Positions 24,100 through 33,859 are shown, counted from the stretch's first letter. The stretch: 64,000 nucleotides of DNA from JAKPQD01 sp029572965 (GCA_035374585.1 DAOSPF010000010.1:3738-67737), one strand, 5' to 3'. Numbers and translations are program-made. Notes: generated from the letters alone by a model not told the origin.

Positions 24100-24450
24100 A
24101 TGGCCGAACTCGCTGCTCCCAAAGTGATACTAAAGAAAAAACAAATCCCTGTAATTATTGATTTTTGCTTAGACGAATCAATCGAATTTAGTGTAAGGCA
24201 ACAAGCTTTCCCAGAAACAGACTGGGAAGTAGAACTCAAATTCAAAGATTTTAAAACAGCTTTATTGACGGGAATGTTTTTGCGCGAAAACAAATTTGAA
24301 ATAGAAGGCATTGACGCTCAAAGATATAAGAAATCAGCTACTCCTGCAAAGAAAACAGAAGAAAAAACAGATGCTCCAAAAGCAGACCCCCAAAAAGCAG
24401 AGAAAAACAAACCTGAAACAGACGAATTTCAAGCTCCTTCATTTTTGTAA
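24100..24450 (+). CDS. hypothetical protein with charged low-complexity tail
   Basis: This 116-residue protein is not one I recognise. Residues 1-72 look folded, with alternating strands and a helix ('VILKKKQIPVIIDFCLDESI', 'WEVELKFKDFKTALLTGMFL'). Residues 73-116 are a Lys/Ala/Glu/Pro-rich linker-like tail ending 'DEFQAPSFL'. There is no signal peptide or membrane segment. It is flanked on both sides by terminators, so it forms its own transcription unit between tpiA and the OmpA/SPOR protein. Intact frame and coding-like composition support it being real. Confidence 0.7.
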   Translation: MAELAAPKVILKKKQIPVIIDFCLDESIEFSVRQQAFPETDWEVELKFKDFKTALLTGMFLRENKFEIEGIDAQRYKKSATPAKKTEEKTDAPKADPQKAEKNKPETDEFQAPSFL

Positions 24451-24468
24451 AAACACATTTCGATATAC

Positions 24469-24506
24469 AAGCCTGTACTGTTAACATACACGGTACAGGC
24501 TTTTTC
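24469..24506 (+). terminator. terminator after the hypothetical gene
   Basis: AAGCCTGTAC (24469-24478) and GTACAGGCTT (24493-24502) are perfectly complementary and followed by TTTC. This isolates the upstream gene from the OmpA-family gene. Confidence 0.8.
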
Positions 24507-24601
24507 ATTTTACACAAAATCAACATTTTATAAATAAAATTGTTTATATTTCTTGTTTTTTAAACTAAATTAGCTTGTTAAACTATCATATAAAATAATA
24601 A

Positions 24602-27487
24602 ATGGCCATTTGCAGCATAAATAAATTCACAAAACCATTGATAATAAAGGCCTTTTGCTTCTTATTAGTTACTTATCCTGCTTTTTCAACAAGCTTCTCT
24701 CAAAATTTAAAAGAATTATTTCTTGATGCCGAATACAGCCTCGAAATTATGGAATTTGAACCAGCCTTAAAAAACTACCTTATTCTTCTTAAAAAAGACC
24801 CAGAAAACTGTAATCTAAACTACCGGGCAGGAAATTGTTGCCTTCAAATAACTGAAAGAAAAAAAGAAGCATTAACTTACTTAGAAAAAGCCATTAAACA
24901 AATCTCCGTCAATTACAAAGCTGGCAGTTTTAACGAAAAAACAGCCCCTCCTGACGCCTTTATGCTTTATGGCATTGCGTTGCTAAATAATAACAAAATA
25001 AACGAGGCTCGCGAAGCCTTTAAAAAATACAAAGACTACCTTCAACCTAAAGAAGTAGCCGAGCTCGATGCTGTAAACCAACAACTTAAATACTGCGACA
25101 ATGCTGAAATTTTCAGCCAAACCAGTTTAAATATTTCTGTAACTCCATTACCCATATCTTTTAACCAAGCTAAACCAAAATTAAGAATGGTTACCAATGC
25201 CGAAAAATCACAGATGGTTTTTTTAGCCGACAAGGGTGGGAAACCAGGAATATTTTACACATATCTTACTAAAGGGCAATGGTCAACACCAACAGAAATC
25301 ACCAAAGACTTAGAAATCGACCCCAATATAGACTTATTCAATATCTGTTCTATGTCAGCTGACGGACGATGGCTATACCTTGAAATTACAGACGAGTTTG
25401 ATTCTCGTATTTATGTTGCAAAATTGATAGGCACAAAATGGAGCGAATGTACCCCGCTTAACCGCAAAATAAATTCTTCCAATGATGAAACTCATGCTGC
25501 CGAATCGCCTGATGGAAAAGAGCTGTACATTACTTCTAATCGTAAAGGCACCATTGGCAACCTTGACATTTATGTTAGCCGCCTTAAAACCAATGGAGAA
25601 TGGGATACCCCAACTAACTTAGGAAATACCATAAACACCTATTTTAACGAAGAAACACCATTTGTAAGCAATGACAACCAGCACCTGTTCTTCAGTTCTC
25701 AAGGACATTCCAGTATGGGCGGATATGATATTTTTGTCTCAGATCGCTTACCAAATGGCGAATGGGGCGAACCTCGAAACATTGGATACCCCATTAATAC
25801 CACCTCTGACGATTTGTTCTATTTTCCATTAGACTCTAACAAAGCATTATATCAGCTTGACCACTCTGCCCCTTTTGCCATCTCCCAAGTGGAGATATTA
25901 CCTAAAGTCAACAACATTATCAATACAGACACCCTCAATTTAGCAAATGCTGATACAGTAAAAACAGATACAGTAAAACAGGTTACTCATGTAATCGAAA
26001 CATTTGATACTACAAGTAAACCAATTGTTGAAAAAGATACTACTCCAATCGCTCCTGTTGTTGCGGAACCTGTCATTTCTCAACTAAAAGGAAAAATAAG
26101 CTTTTCTGACGATTCAAAAAGTTTTGACATAATAAATGCCTTTATTATGGATAAAAACAACAACAAAAAAAGCCTATCAATCAGAAGTGACGGCACTTTT
26201 GACCAAACTATTTCTCCAGGTCAATACAAAATATCTTTTGAAGCCAATGAATATCAAAAAGTAATTAAAAACATCTTGATTACTAAAGGACAACCTGCCG
26301 TTTTAGATATCATGATGCGACCTGAGGTAATTAAAGAACAATATGTATCAATCCGCAGCATTTTGTTTAACTATAATTCTGTATTACTTGATAATGAATC
26401 TAAAACAATGCTTGAAAGGCTCATCAGAATTATGCGCGATTACCCTTCTTTAACAATAGAAATTATTGGACATGCCGATAGCAAAGGAAACCCTGAATAT
26501 AACCGAAAGATTTCGCTCGACAGGGCCAGAGCCGTTGCCGATTATTTTGTCAACCAGGGCATAGATGAAAACCGCTTCACTTTATTTGGTTTTGGAGATG
26601 CTTTAGCCATTGCCATTGACGTAAACCCCGACGGTTCCGACAATCCGGCTGGCAGAAGGTTCAACCGAAGAGTAGAGCTAAGATTAGCAAATTACAGCAA
26701 TTTAAAGATTGTAAATACAGAATTGGAAATCCCTGAAAACTTAAGGATTAAAGAAACCTTTGAATATTATATCTGCCTCAAAGAAAGCCCAACAATGGTT
26801 TCAAAAGATGAATATATTTCAAAAGCTGACACATCAATGATTAAAATTAATAATATTGGCCAAGGGTACATTGTTACTCTAAACCCTCCAATGTCAAAAG
26901 CTGAAGCAATAAAAAAACTTGAAGAAATCAACAACACATTCCCTGAAGCTTACATTATCCCTGACAACTATTTTACAAAAGTTAAAAAAGTCAGTACTGT
27001 AGGTTCATATCGTTATGCATCATCAGGCAACTTCACCATTCAACTTCTTGCCACAAAAAGAAAAATGAAAACTACAGCATTTAAGCCCTATACAGATGTT
27101 AGAGAGTACAAAGGCATGGATGGCTTGCTCCGTTACACTTATGGCCTATTCAGTTCATGGGACAATGCTTACCCAACCCTCCTAAAAGTAAGAAAACAAG
27201 GATATAACGATGCTTTCATTGCCCCTATGGCAAAATTTACAGGAAACCTGCTGGATAAAAAGCTGAATGGCTATACAATTCAATTATGGACTGGATTTAC
27301 ACCTAAAGACACCAGCATATTTAGAAATGTAGGACCAATAAAAGTTAACAAAACTTCAGACAACGTTTACCGCTATTCAACAGGTACATTTGAAACCTTC
27401 CCCGAAGCCAAAGCCAGGCTGAAACAGTTGCAAAAGCTTGGATACTCCAATGCCCTTATCAAAAAGCAAAGCGACATGGAAAAATAG
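24602..27487 (+). CDS. outer-membrane OmpA-family protein with TPR, PD40, and SPOR-like repeats
   Basis: This 961-residue exported protein has a signal peptide ending near 'STSFSQ' (about residue 34). TPR-like helices cover about 35-155. A PD40 beta-propeller region (about 200-430) carries 'ESPDGKELYITSNRKGT' and 'FVSNDNQHLFFSSQGHSSMGGYDIF'. A carboxypeptidase-regulatory-like beta domain lies at about 495-575. The OmpA peptidoglycan-binding domain (about 580-700) shows 'IEIIGHADSKGNPEYN' and 'GRRFNRRVEL'. Beyond it are two SPOR-like stretches ('GNFTIQLLATKRK', 'NGYTIQLWTGF'). The TPR-PD40-OmpA order is like the PorE/T9SS accessory class, but the C-terminal SPOR pair is an addition. It probably anchors an outer-membrane machine to peptidoglycan. 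Confidence 0.88.
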   Translation: MAICSINKFTKPLIIKAFCFLLVTYPAFSTSFSQNLKELFLDAEYSLEIMEFEPALKNYLILLKKDPENCNLNYRAGNCCLQITERKKEALTYLEKAIKQISVNYKAGSFNEKTAPPDAFMLYGIALLNNNKINEAREAFKKYKDYLQPKEVAELDAVNQQLKYCDNAEIFSQTSLNISVTPLPISFNQAKPKLRMVTNAEKSQMVFLADKGGKPGIFYTYLTKGQWSTPTEITKDLEIDPNIDLFNICSMSADGRWLYLEITDEFDSRIYVAKLIGTKWSECTPLNRKINSSNDETHAAESPDGKELYITSNRKGTIGNLDIYVSRLKTNGEWDTPTNLGNTINTYFNEETPFVSNDNQHLFFSSQGHSSMGGYDIFVSDRLPNGEWGEPRNIGYPINTTSDDLFYFPLDSNKALYQLDHSAPFAISQVEILPKVNNIINTDTLNLANADTVKTDTVKQVTHVIETFDTTSKPIVEKDTTPIAPVVAEPVISQLKGKISFSDDSKSFDIINAFIMDKNNNKKSLSIRSDGTFDQTISPGQYKISFEANEYQKVIKNILITKGQPAVLDIMMRPEVIKEQYVSIRSILFNYNSVLLDNESKTMLERLIRIMRDYPSLTIEIIGHADSKGNPEYNRKISLDRARAVADYFVNQGIDENRFTLFGFGDALAIAIDVNPDGSDNPAGRRFNRRVELRLANYSNLKIVNTELEIPENLRIKETFEYYICLKESPTMVSKDEYISKADTSMIKINNIGQGYIVTLNPPMSKAEAIKKLEEINNTFPEAYIIPDNYFTKVKKVSTVGSYRYASSGNFTIQLLATKRKMKTTAFKPYTDVREYKGMDGLLRYTYGLFSSWDNAYPTLLKVRKQGYNDAFIAPMAKFTGNLLDKKLNGYTIQLWTGFTPKDTSIFRNVGPIKVNKTSDNVYRYSTGTFETFPEAKARLKQLQKLGYSNALIKKQSDMEK

Positions 27488-27532
27488 CGTTTTAATATTA
27501 CATTTGCTGGCTAATAAAGACATATTTGGTAT

Positions 27533-28081
27533 ATGGAACAATATTTTCTTGACCTGGTAAAAAAACGTCAAAGTGTTAGGGCATACAAAACAGATGCAGT
27601 TGAACCTGAAAAAATAGCCCGTTGCATTGAGGCTGCCCGCTTATCACCTTCGGCATGTAATGCCCAACCTTGGAAATTTATTGTTGTTGACGACCAGAAA
27701 ATAAAAAACCAGATTGCCGATTTGACCACAACTAAGATGGTTCCAATGAACCATTTCACCAAACAAGCCCCGGTACATGTAGTTTTAGTGATGGAGAACC
27801 CAAACTTAACTTCTTTTGTAGGTTCTGTAATTAGAGATAAACCTTTTACCTTGATAGACATAGGCATTGCAGCTGTTCAGTTTTGCTTGCAAGCCTCAGC
27901 CGAAGGCCTTGGAACATGTATGATTGGATGGTTCAATGAAAAGAAAGTAAAGAAACTGCTCAATATCCCAAGCTCAAAAAGAGCTGTATTGGTTATTACC
28001 CTTGGTTACCCTGAGGATGACACAATACGTGAAAAAATACGTAAACCTGTAGAGCAGATTTATAGCCGCAATTCATACTAA
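27533..28081 (+). CDS. nitroreductase-family protein
   Basis: This 182-residue protein has the FMN-binding nitroreductase fold. The phosphate-binding 'KKRQSVRAYKTDAVEPEKIA', 'AARLSPSACNAQPWKFIVVD', and the later 'AEGLGTCMIGWFNE' and 'LVITLGYPEDD' are family landmarks. Such enzymes are homodimers that use NAD(P)H to reduce nitro compounds, quinones or flavins; the substrate is not predictable. It begins 45 bases after the OmpA/SPOR gene and converges with the EEP-family gene, overlapping it by four bases at the stop. The length is typical of the short nitroreductase group. Confidence 0.88.
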   Translation: MEQYFLDLVKKRQSVRAYKTDAVEPEKIARCIEAARLSPSACNAQPWKFIVVDDQKIKNQIADLTTTKMVPMNHFTKQAPVHVVLVMENPNLTSFVGSVIRDKPFTLIDIGIAAVQFCLQASAEGLGTCMIGWFNEKKVKKLLNIPSSKRAVLVITLGYPEDDTIREKIRKPVEQIYSRNSY

Positions 28082-29112
28082 TGTACCTGCAATTTCAGCA
28101 GTACAGGCAAGTGGTCGCTATATCCACCTGTATATTTCATCCCATCATAAGTCTCTAAAGGCTTTTTGCCCCCATGCCTCTCATCTTCCTGAAGAATAAA
28201 AGGCAGTGCAGCTATTTCTGCTTTGGAAACACAAAGTCCTGTTGTTTTATCAGCTAAAAAACGACTCACAATCACCTGATCAAACACATTCCACTTGCCT
28301 TTATATTTAAGTGTTCCTATTCTATTAATATTTCCAACCCATTCAGCACTAAGGTTTACCAAATCACCTTTATTTACAGCTTCTGCTTTGCCTCTTGCCC
28401 GCAATGTATTCTTAATAGACATATTGTCCGGGTCATCATTAAAGTCCCCCACAACCACAATGCTTGAACGGCTATTTTGTTTCAGGATAGAATCAACCTG
28501 AACCCGCATGACAGCAGCTGCAAACATTCTTTTTTGTTCACTTTTTAGCTCCCCTCCCAACCTCGATGGCCAGTGGTTGATAAAAATATGGACAGTGTCA
28601 GTTTTTGCCAACACTCCTTTAGTATAAACAATATCGCGGGTTCTCAACTGTCCCCGTCCCTTTTTGCCAATAACTTTAATAAACTTTGAACTCAATGGCT
28701 TAAATAAGTCAGGCCGATACAATAATGCAGCATCTATACCTCGAGGATCGTCCGATTCTTTGTGGATTATTTTATAATTGAACTTACTTAACCCGGTATT
28801 CTTAACCAAATCATCCAACACCCTTTCATTCTCTACTTCGGCCAAACCCACAACTACAGGCATGTCAACATTAACCGATAAGATAACCTTACTGATATTA
28901 TCCAATTTTTTCTTGTACCGTTCAATAGTCCAGTAATGTTTAGATGTTGGCAAAAAGTCATTATCATTTTTTTCAGGATCATCTTCTGTATCAAAAAGAT
29001 TTTCAACATTGTAAAACATAATACCAACAGAAGCTACAGCCTTCTTTTGGCCGAAAATACTGTATATTCCCAACAAACAGAAAATAAAACAAAACGCAAC
29101 CCTGACCTTCAT
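28078..29112 (-). CDS. exported endonuclease/exonuclease/phosphatase-family protein
   Basis: This 344-residue protein starts with a signal peptide ('VAFCFIFCLLGIYSIFGQ') and then shows the EEP (DNase I-like) catalytic landmarks. These are 'FYNVENLFDTEDDP', 'VVGLAEVENERVLDDL', 'RGIDAALLYR', 'IFINHWPSRLGG', 'IVVVGDFNDDPDN' and 'GGYSDHLPVLLKL'. All the metal- and phosphate-binding residues seem present. It would be a periplasmic or secreted phosphodiesterase or nuclease, perhaps for nucleic-acid scavenging. The substrate is not defined. The next gene upstream on the same strand begins 68 bases away and may share its transcript. Confidence 0.85.
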   Translation of the reverse strand: MKVRVAFCFIFCLLGIYSIFGQKKAVASVGIMFYNVENLFDTEDDPEKNDNDFLPTSKHYWTIERYKKKLDNISKVILSVNVDMPVVVGLAEVENERVLDDLVKNTGLSKFNYKIIHKESDDPRGIDAALLYRPDLFKPLSSKFIKVIGKKGRGQLRTRDIVYTKGVLAKTDTVHIFINHWPSRLGGELKSEQKRMFAAAVMRVQVDSILKQNSRSSIVVVGDFNDDPDNMSIKNTLRARGKAEAVNKGDLVNLSAEWVGNINRIGTLKYKGKWNVFDQVIVSRFLADKTTGLCVSKAEIAALPFILQEDERHGGKKPLETYDGMKYTGGYSDHLPVLLKLQVH

Positions 29113-29180
29113 AAACCTATAAAACGATTATTCAATTTCCCTTTGCTAATTGCAGGAAATATCAAGTCCCTTCTTTTCCC

Positions 29181-30662
29181 TTATTTATTTTCAGCAGGAG
29201 CAACATATTCATAGCACCCGGCATCTGGCATTTCATCTACAAGACGGCTATTTTCAATTAAATCAACCGGATACAAATTGGCAATATCAATACTGCCAAT
29301 TTCGCGGGCTATTGATGTCCTGGTTAGCTGAAAATCGTATTTGTAATTAATTACATCAACCTTAACAAATCCAGGCTCTGCTTTATCTGACACTTTAGTG
29401 GTAAGAAACTTTGTTTCGTCAGAAAGATTGAGGCCGTTCTTCGGATATTTAATTAAACAATGGTCAAAAAGGTAATTGGCGGCCTTCTTATCTGAAAACT
29501 CAAGAACAAGAGATTTTACATTTTCGCTAAAAATCAAACAATTGCCAAAATACGCCTTGGTAAGGTTTTCATAGTAATATTTCTTAGCGTATATATTTGA
29601 AGAGGTCGTATCGCTTTCAACAGCATAATTCATCAAAACAACAGCGCTACCTCCACTAATCCCAAATGACGGATAATTGGCAAATGTGCAATGATAAAAC
29701 TCATATTCTCCACCGGGCGAGCACATGAATGAGGCATAACCGGCATTGGCAATAAGCGAATTGTTAGCTGTAACCTTTGCATTGATAGCAAACAGGCCCA
29801 CTATAGCATGATTGTATATCTTACAGTTCGACAGCTCCAACTCTGCCTTTTCTTCTTTATTCAGCACCCCTGCCACAATACCAAACTGACCATTGCGGAT
29901 AATGGCATAATTGAGTTTTCCCTTACTGCCATTCATAAACCTGATTTCTTCCCATTGCCCGGGAATCTCGTCGTAAGGAACAGGAGGTGCATAGTTCGAA
30001 ACATCCATCCTGTCACCTCTGAAAACTACAGGATTTTCTTTTGTACCATTAACAATCATTGTCCCCTTAACCCCAAACCAAACTCCGCGGTGCATATATA
30101 TTTTTGTCCCGGGATTGATGGTAAGCGTGGCCAAACTATCTACCAATAGGGCTTTATATATGACATAGGGCTTGTCATTTGTCCAAGTCTGCGTCCCTAT
30201 AATACTATCTTTCAGTAGATGTATATCCTGCCCCCAAGCAAGCAATTTTACTTTTTGCAAATTATTATTTGTATTAAAAACAAGGGAATCTTCCAACACT
30301 AAAGGCGAATTTTGCCCTGTTGGGTCAACTTTCACCTGAACAAAAATATACATGCTGTCATGGGCCTCAATCCTAAAATTGCTGGCTGTATCTGCCAAAC
30401 CATTAATATTTATTATAAAAGGAGACTGGGCTCCTCCGGCCACCTTTACAGATTTTATTTCAATTGGCTGATTCAATGGATTATACACTTTCAACCTTTT
30501 GGTAGTACTTCCCAATGTAGAAAAAACAGTATCAAACATAACTGTATCTGTAGAAAATTCAAGGCGAGCATCCGATCCGGTATATACTGTATCATCTTCA
30601 CAACTGAAAACCAACAATAACAATGCAACAACACTTATCAACTGAAATAATCTTCTAACCAT
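29181..30662 (-). CDS. lipoprotein with parallel beta-helix-like region
   Basis: This 493-residue protein has a lipoprotein signal ('VVALLLLVFSCEDDTVY', lipidated Cys near residue 21). A beta-sandwich-like N-terminal part follows (about 35-135: 'KVYNPLNQPIEIKSVKVAGG'). From about 165 comes a long region with beta-helix character ('GTKIYMHRGVWFGVKGTMIV', 'NGSKGKLNYAIIRNGQFGIV', 'KIYNHAIVGLFAINAKVTAN'). The end 'MPDAGCYEYVAPAENK' fits a polysaccharide-lyase-like fold without obvious catalytic residues. It is probably an outer-membrane surface or periplasmic lipoprotein. Function is unknown; carbohydrate binding is only a guess from the fold. Confidence 0.8.
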   Translation of the reverse strand: MVRRLFQLISVVALLLLVFSCEDDTVYTGSDARLEFSTDTVMFDTVFSTLGSTTKRLKVYNPLNQPIEIKSVKVAGGAQSPFIININGLADTASNFRIEAHDSMYIFVQVKVDPTGQNSPLVLEDSLVFNTNNNLQKVKLLAWGQDIHLLKDSIIGTQTWTNDKPYVIYKALLVDSLATLTINPGTKIYMHRGVWFGVKGTMIVNGTKENPVVFRGDRMDVSNYAPPVPYDEIPGQWEEIRFMNGSKGKLNYAIIRNGQFGIVAGVLNKEEKAELELSNCKIYNHAIVGLFAINAKVTANNSLIANAGYASFMCSPGGEYEFYHCTFANYPSFGISGGSAVVLMNYAVESDTTSSNIYAKKYYYENLTKAYFGNCLIFSENVKSLVLEFSDKKAANYLFDHCLIKYPKNGLNLSDETKFLTTKVSDKAEPGFVKVDVINYKYDFQLTRTSIAREIGSIDIANLYPVDLIENSRLVDEMPDAGCYEYVAPAENK

Positions 30663-30791
30663 ATTAAATCATTAAATGAAAATATAACGCATTGGTCGGC
30701 GAAAAATTTTAGCCAACAAAACTAAAAAAGCTTTTTGCTTTTTAACGGCGAAAATACAGGATTTTTCTAATTTTAACGCAAATAAAAAAAT

Positions 30792-32429
30792 ATGTTTCAG
30801 GCTTTAAAACACCCATTTTTCTTACTTTTTGCAATACTTCTCACAGGGTGTAACACATTCAGCCCTAATCACAACAACATCATACGGTACAACGAGTCTA
30901 AAGGCATACCGACACTCGACCCGGCTTATGCCCGCAATTACCCGGCCATATTAGCTGTTGTTCAATTGTACAATGGGCTGCTACAACTCGACGACTCTCT
31001 CAATATCAAACCTTGCATAGCAAAGAAGTATGTTATTTCTGAAAATGGAACAGTTTATACATTTACTCTCCGCAATGATGTTTTTTTTCACGACAGCCCT
31101 TTGTTTGCCCAGGGTAAAGGAAGAAAAGTCACAGCCTCCGACTTTATTTACAGCTTTTTACGTGTCATGAACAAAACAACAGCCTCGCCAGGCTCATGGG
31201 TTTTCAATGGTATTGATACAACAAAGGCCAATCATGGATTTGAAGCTACAAATGACACCACACTAAAGATTTACCTGAAAGTTCCCAATGCCAGCTTTGC
31301 TGGTATCCTCACCAATTCTTATTGTTTTGTTGTCCCACATGAGGTAGTCGATTATTATAAAAAAGATTTTGGCACACACCCTGTCGGAACAGGGGCTTTC
31401 AAGCTAAAACTCTGGCAGGATGGCGAAAAACTCGTTTTACTAAAAAACCCTTCTTATTTCGAAACAGACAAATCTGGAAAACACCTTCCTTACCTTGATG
31501 GTATTTCTATTTCCTTTGTTGCAGACAAACAATCAGAATTCATGATGTTTATCAAAGGAAATATCGATTTTATTATTGGCGTAAACGCTTCGTTTAAAGA
31601 CGAACTTATCAATATGGAAGGAAATATCAGAAAAGAATATAAAAACCGCTTTTACATGCTCAAATGTCCTTATTTAAATACCGAATACCTCGGCTTTCAA
31701 CTTGATAACAATTTACCGGCCTTTAAAAACTCTCCCTTACACAATCTTTATATCAGGCAGGCCATAAATATGGCCATAGACCGAAAGAATATGATACAAT
31801 ACCTCCGCAACAACCTGGGATACCCCGCTGAGTATGGTTTCACGCCAAACGGCATGCCTGACTTTGAAAAAATGAAAACAAAAGGATTTTACCACAACCC
31901 TGACTCAGCTATGAAGCTCCTTGCTAAGGCCGGTTTTCCTCAGGGTGCAGGACTAAAGCCTTTCAAACTTTTCACCTCATCAGATTATCTTGACCTCTGC
32001 GAATTTATCCAACACGAACTCGAAAAAATAAATATAACATGCAACATAGAAGTTACTAATGGCCTTGCATTCAGAGATATGATAGCCAACAACAAAATGG
32101 AAATGTTCCGTGCTTCATGGATTGCAGATTATCCAGACCCTGAAAACTACTTATCGCTCTTTTATTCCAAAAACTTCTCTCCCGCAGGCTCTAACTACAC
32201 CCATTTTTCAGATGAAAGCTACGACCTTCTTTACGAAAAGGCACTTAAAACTGTAAATTTGAACGAAAGGTATTTGCTATACCGCCAGATGGACAGCCTG
32301 ATCATTGCCAATGCCGCCATTGTACCACTTTTTTACGATGTAGCTGTCAAAATTGCCCACAAAAAAATCCAAGGCCTGAGCAATAACCCTCTTAACCTCA
32401 TCCAGCTTAAATACGCTTCAAAACAATAA
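30792..32429 (+). CDS. peptide/oligopeptide ABC transporter substrate-binding lipoprotein
   Basis: This 545-residue protein of the SBP_bac_5 family has a lipobox 'FAILLTGCNTFS' (Cys 20). Typical family sequence follows: 'GIPTLDPAYARNYPAILAVV', 'VLQLYNGLL'-like start, 'GTGAFKLKLWQDGEKLVLLK' and 'HNLYIRQAINMAIDRKNMIQ'. The end is 'FRASWIADYPDPENYLSLFY'. Proteins of this class bind peptides or other small ligands and deliver them to an ABC permease. No permease or ATPase gene is adjacent, so it works with components elsewhere or has another role. A long gene-free stretch follows. Confidence 0.88.
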   Translation: MFQALKHPFFLLFAILLTGCNTFSPNHNNIIRYNESKGIPTLDPAYARNYPAILAVVQLYNGLLQLDDSLNIKPCIAKKYVISENGTVYTFTLRNDVFFHDSPLFAQGKGRKVTASDFIYSFLRVMNKTTASPGSWVFNGIDTTKANHGFEATNDTTLKIYLKVPNASFAGILTNSYCFVVPHEVVDYYKKDFGTHPVGTGAFKLKLWQDGEKLVLLKNPSYFETDKSGKHLPYLDGISISFVADKQSEFMMFIKGNIDFIIGVNASFKDELINMEGNIRKEYKNRFYMLKCPYLNTEYLGFQLDNNLPAFKNSPLHNLYIRQAINMAIDRKNMIQYLRNNLGYPAEYGFTPNGMPDFEKMKTKGFYHNPDSAMKLLAKAGFPQGAGLKPFKLFTSSDYLDLCEFIQHELEKINITCNIEVTNGLAFRDMIANNKMEMFRASWIADYPDPENYLSLFYSKNFSPAGSNYTHFSDESYDLLYEKALKTVNLNERYLLYRQMDSLIIANAAIVPLFYDVAVKIAHKKIQGLSNNPLNLIQLKYASKQ

Positions 32430-32867
32430 AAACCTGAATAATGTTTTTAGAAATTAAAACAATTTCTTAGGCTTATATTTTGAGCATTTTTCATTTAAAC
32501 TTTCTAAAACGATGTCAATTATTGCACAAAAATTTTCTAAGTCAAAAATCCACCTCATTTTTTTATCTTTTTAATATTCAAGCAGCAGGTAATACTTTTT
32601 TGGTTAAAAATAAAGCCCACATTTTACAAGGGTTGGAAATAATAAACAAATTATCAAACATCGTAATTTATTCATATTAAAAAACTTACAAGAAAAATTC
32701 TCACAGCATTGATTTTCAATCATTTACTTTTACTAATATCTATTAAAAATAGTCTAAAATAATTTTGGAAAGTGGGTAACATTCGCATTAAAATTGCGTA
32801 GAAACACCCATAACCCAAACCTAATTTTGTTAAACTAAACCAAGTATTACCTAAAAACCAGGGAATT
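32430..32867. other. gene-free AT-rich spacer
   Basis: No convincing gene, RNA or repeat was found in these 438 bases. The one 66-codon frame at 32480-32680 has a Phe/Leu/Ser-rich random composition. The last 100 bases presumably contain the promoter of the trypsin-fold gene, but no clear TAnnTTTG element was seen. Confidence 0.5.
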
Positions 32868-33674
32868 ATGTACAAAAAAGTATGGACAAAGTGTCACGAA
32901 GCCATCTGCAGCATCAATTTTTTTAGTGAAAAAGGCATCCGCTTCGATTCTGTTACCGGTTTTAAATATGGCCGGTATATCATCACAGGAAGCCAGGTCT
33001 ATAAAATGAATAAGGCCCGTGAAGTACAAATTACATTTTTTCAATCAGACGGACTCTCTACAAAAGCCCAGGTAAAAATTACCTGGAAAGATTTCAGTTC
33101 ACGATTGGTTAAAGGCTTAAACGAAAATGTTTCGGACTTTACTTTTATTGACATGAACTTTCCTCAGTTTGACAACATCCCTTCACTTCAATTAAGAAAT
33201 GGAGGAGTTGTTGCCATTGGAACAGAAGTAGCCTTAATAGGACATCAATTTGACCACAACAACTTATGTTTAAAAAAAGGCATCGTTTCTTCCAATGTAA
33301 AAAAGAACGGGTTAAACTATATCCAGATAGACTCATCTTTAGAAAAGGGCTATGCCGGAGCCCCTGTCATCATTCCTGATACAGGAGAAGTGGCAGGATT
33401 GTTAGGACACAGGCTAAACGCTATCTCTGAAAGCAGAAAACAAATGATGGATATCATCAATAACAACCTCGAACTGCTAAAAGAAACCGAAAATAAAATA
33501 CACTTTAACAACATTGACCCAATCCAGGTTCTTATTGCCAACCAAAATCAAATCAAACGGCTTGCGCAAGAATTGTACAAAACAGCTTCCATTAATTACG
33601 GCTTAGCTATTGAAATTAGCCAGGTAGCTGAATATATTGATATTGAACAGATTGAAAATGTAGAATACAGGTGA
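32868..33674 (+). CDS. catalytically dead trypsin-fold (S1-like) protein
   Basis: This 268-residue protein aligns with the trypsin-like/HtrA chymotrypsin fold. 'GFKYGRYIITGSQVYK' stands where the catalytic histidine motif (TxxHV) should be. 'NVSDFTFIDMNFP' corresponds to the catalytic aspartate region. 'YIQIDSSLEKGYAGAPVIIP' corresponds to the GNSGGP serine motif, followed by 'TGEVAGLLGH'. Thus Asp is kept, but His reads Gln and Ser reads Ala, so proteolysis is not expected. Residues 185-268 form a helical tail. There is no signal peptide, implying a cytoplasmic binding or scaffold role. A terminator follows, and no operon partner exists. The fold assignment is by eye. Confidence 0.65.
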   Translation: MYKKVWTKCHEAICSINFFSEKGIRFDSVTGFKYGRYIITGSQVYKMNKAREVQITFFQSDGLSTKAQVKITWKDFSSRLVKGLNENVSDFTFIDMNFPQFDNIPSLQLRNGGVVAIGTEVALIGHQFDHNNLCLKKGIVSSNVKKNGLNYIQIDSSLEKGYAGAPVIIPDTGEVAGLLGHRLNAISESRKQMMDIINNNLELLKETENKIHFNNIDPIQVLIANQNQIKRLAQELYKTASINYGLAIEISQVAEYIDIEQIENVEYR

Positions 33675-33703
33675 AACTCAACCCCTACCCTAGTATGAAA
33701 CGA

Positions 33704-33738
33704 AACGCTTTGCTAAAAAATAGCAAGGCGTTTTTTAT
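33704..33738 (+). terminator. terminator after the trypsin-fold gene
   Basis: AACGCTTTGCTA (33704-33715) pairs with TAGCAAGGCGTT (33721-33732), with one G-U pair, followed by TTTTATTG. It begins 29 bases past the stop. Confidence 0.85.
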
Positions 33739-33802
33739 TGTTCTATACCCTCAAAAAGCATAATATACTTTGTTTTATAAGCTTCAGAATTGACAGTCAC
33801 AA

Positions 33803-33845
33803 AAAAAGCCTCCCCAATTTATCCAAATCCGGAAGGCCCCATTTG
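33803..33845 (-). terminator. terminator of the surface-protein cluster
   Basis: On the minus strand GCCTTCC and GGGGAGGC form an imperfect stem followed by TTTTTTT. It lies just past the stop of the last gene of the secreted-protein array. Confidence 0.55.
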
Positions 33846-33859
33846 CATATTCTATTTTC

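Noticed and set aside
32480..32680. 66-codon plus-strand frame
   Set aside because: Low-complexity translation, no neighbours and no conserved motif; treated as non-coding spacer.
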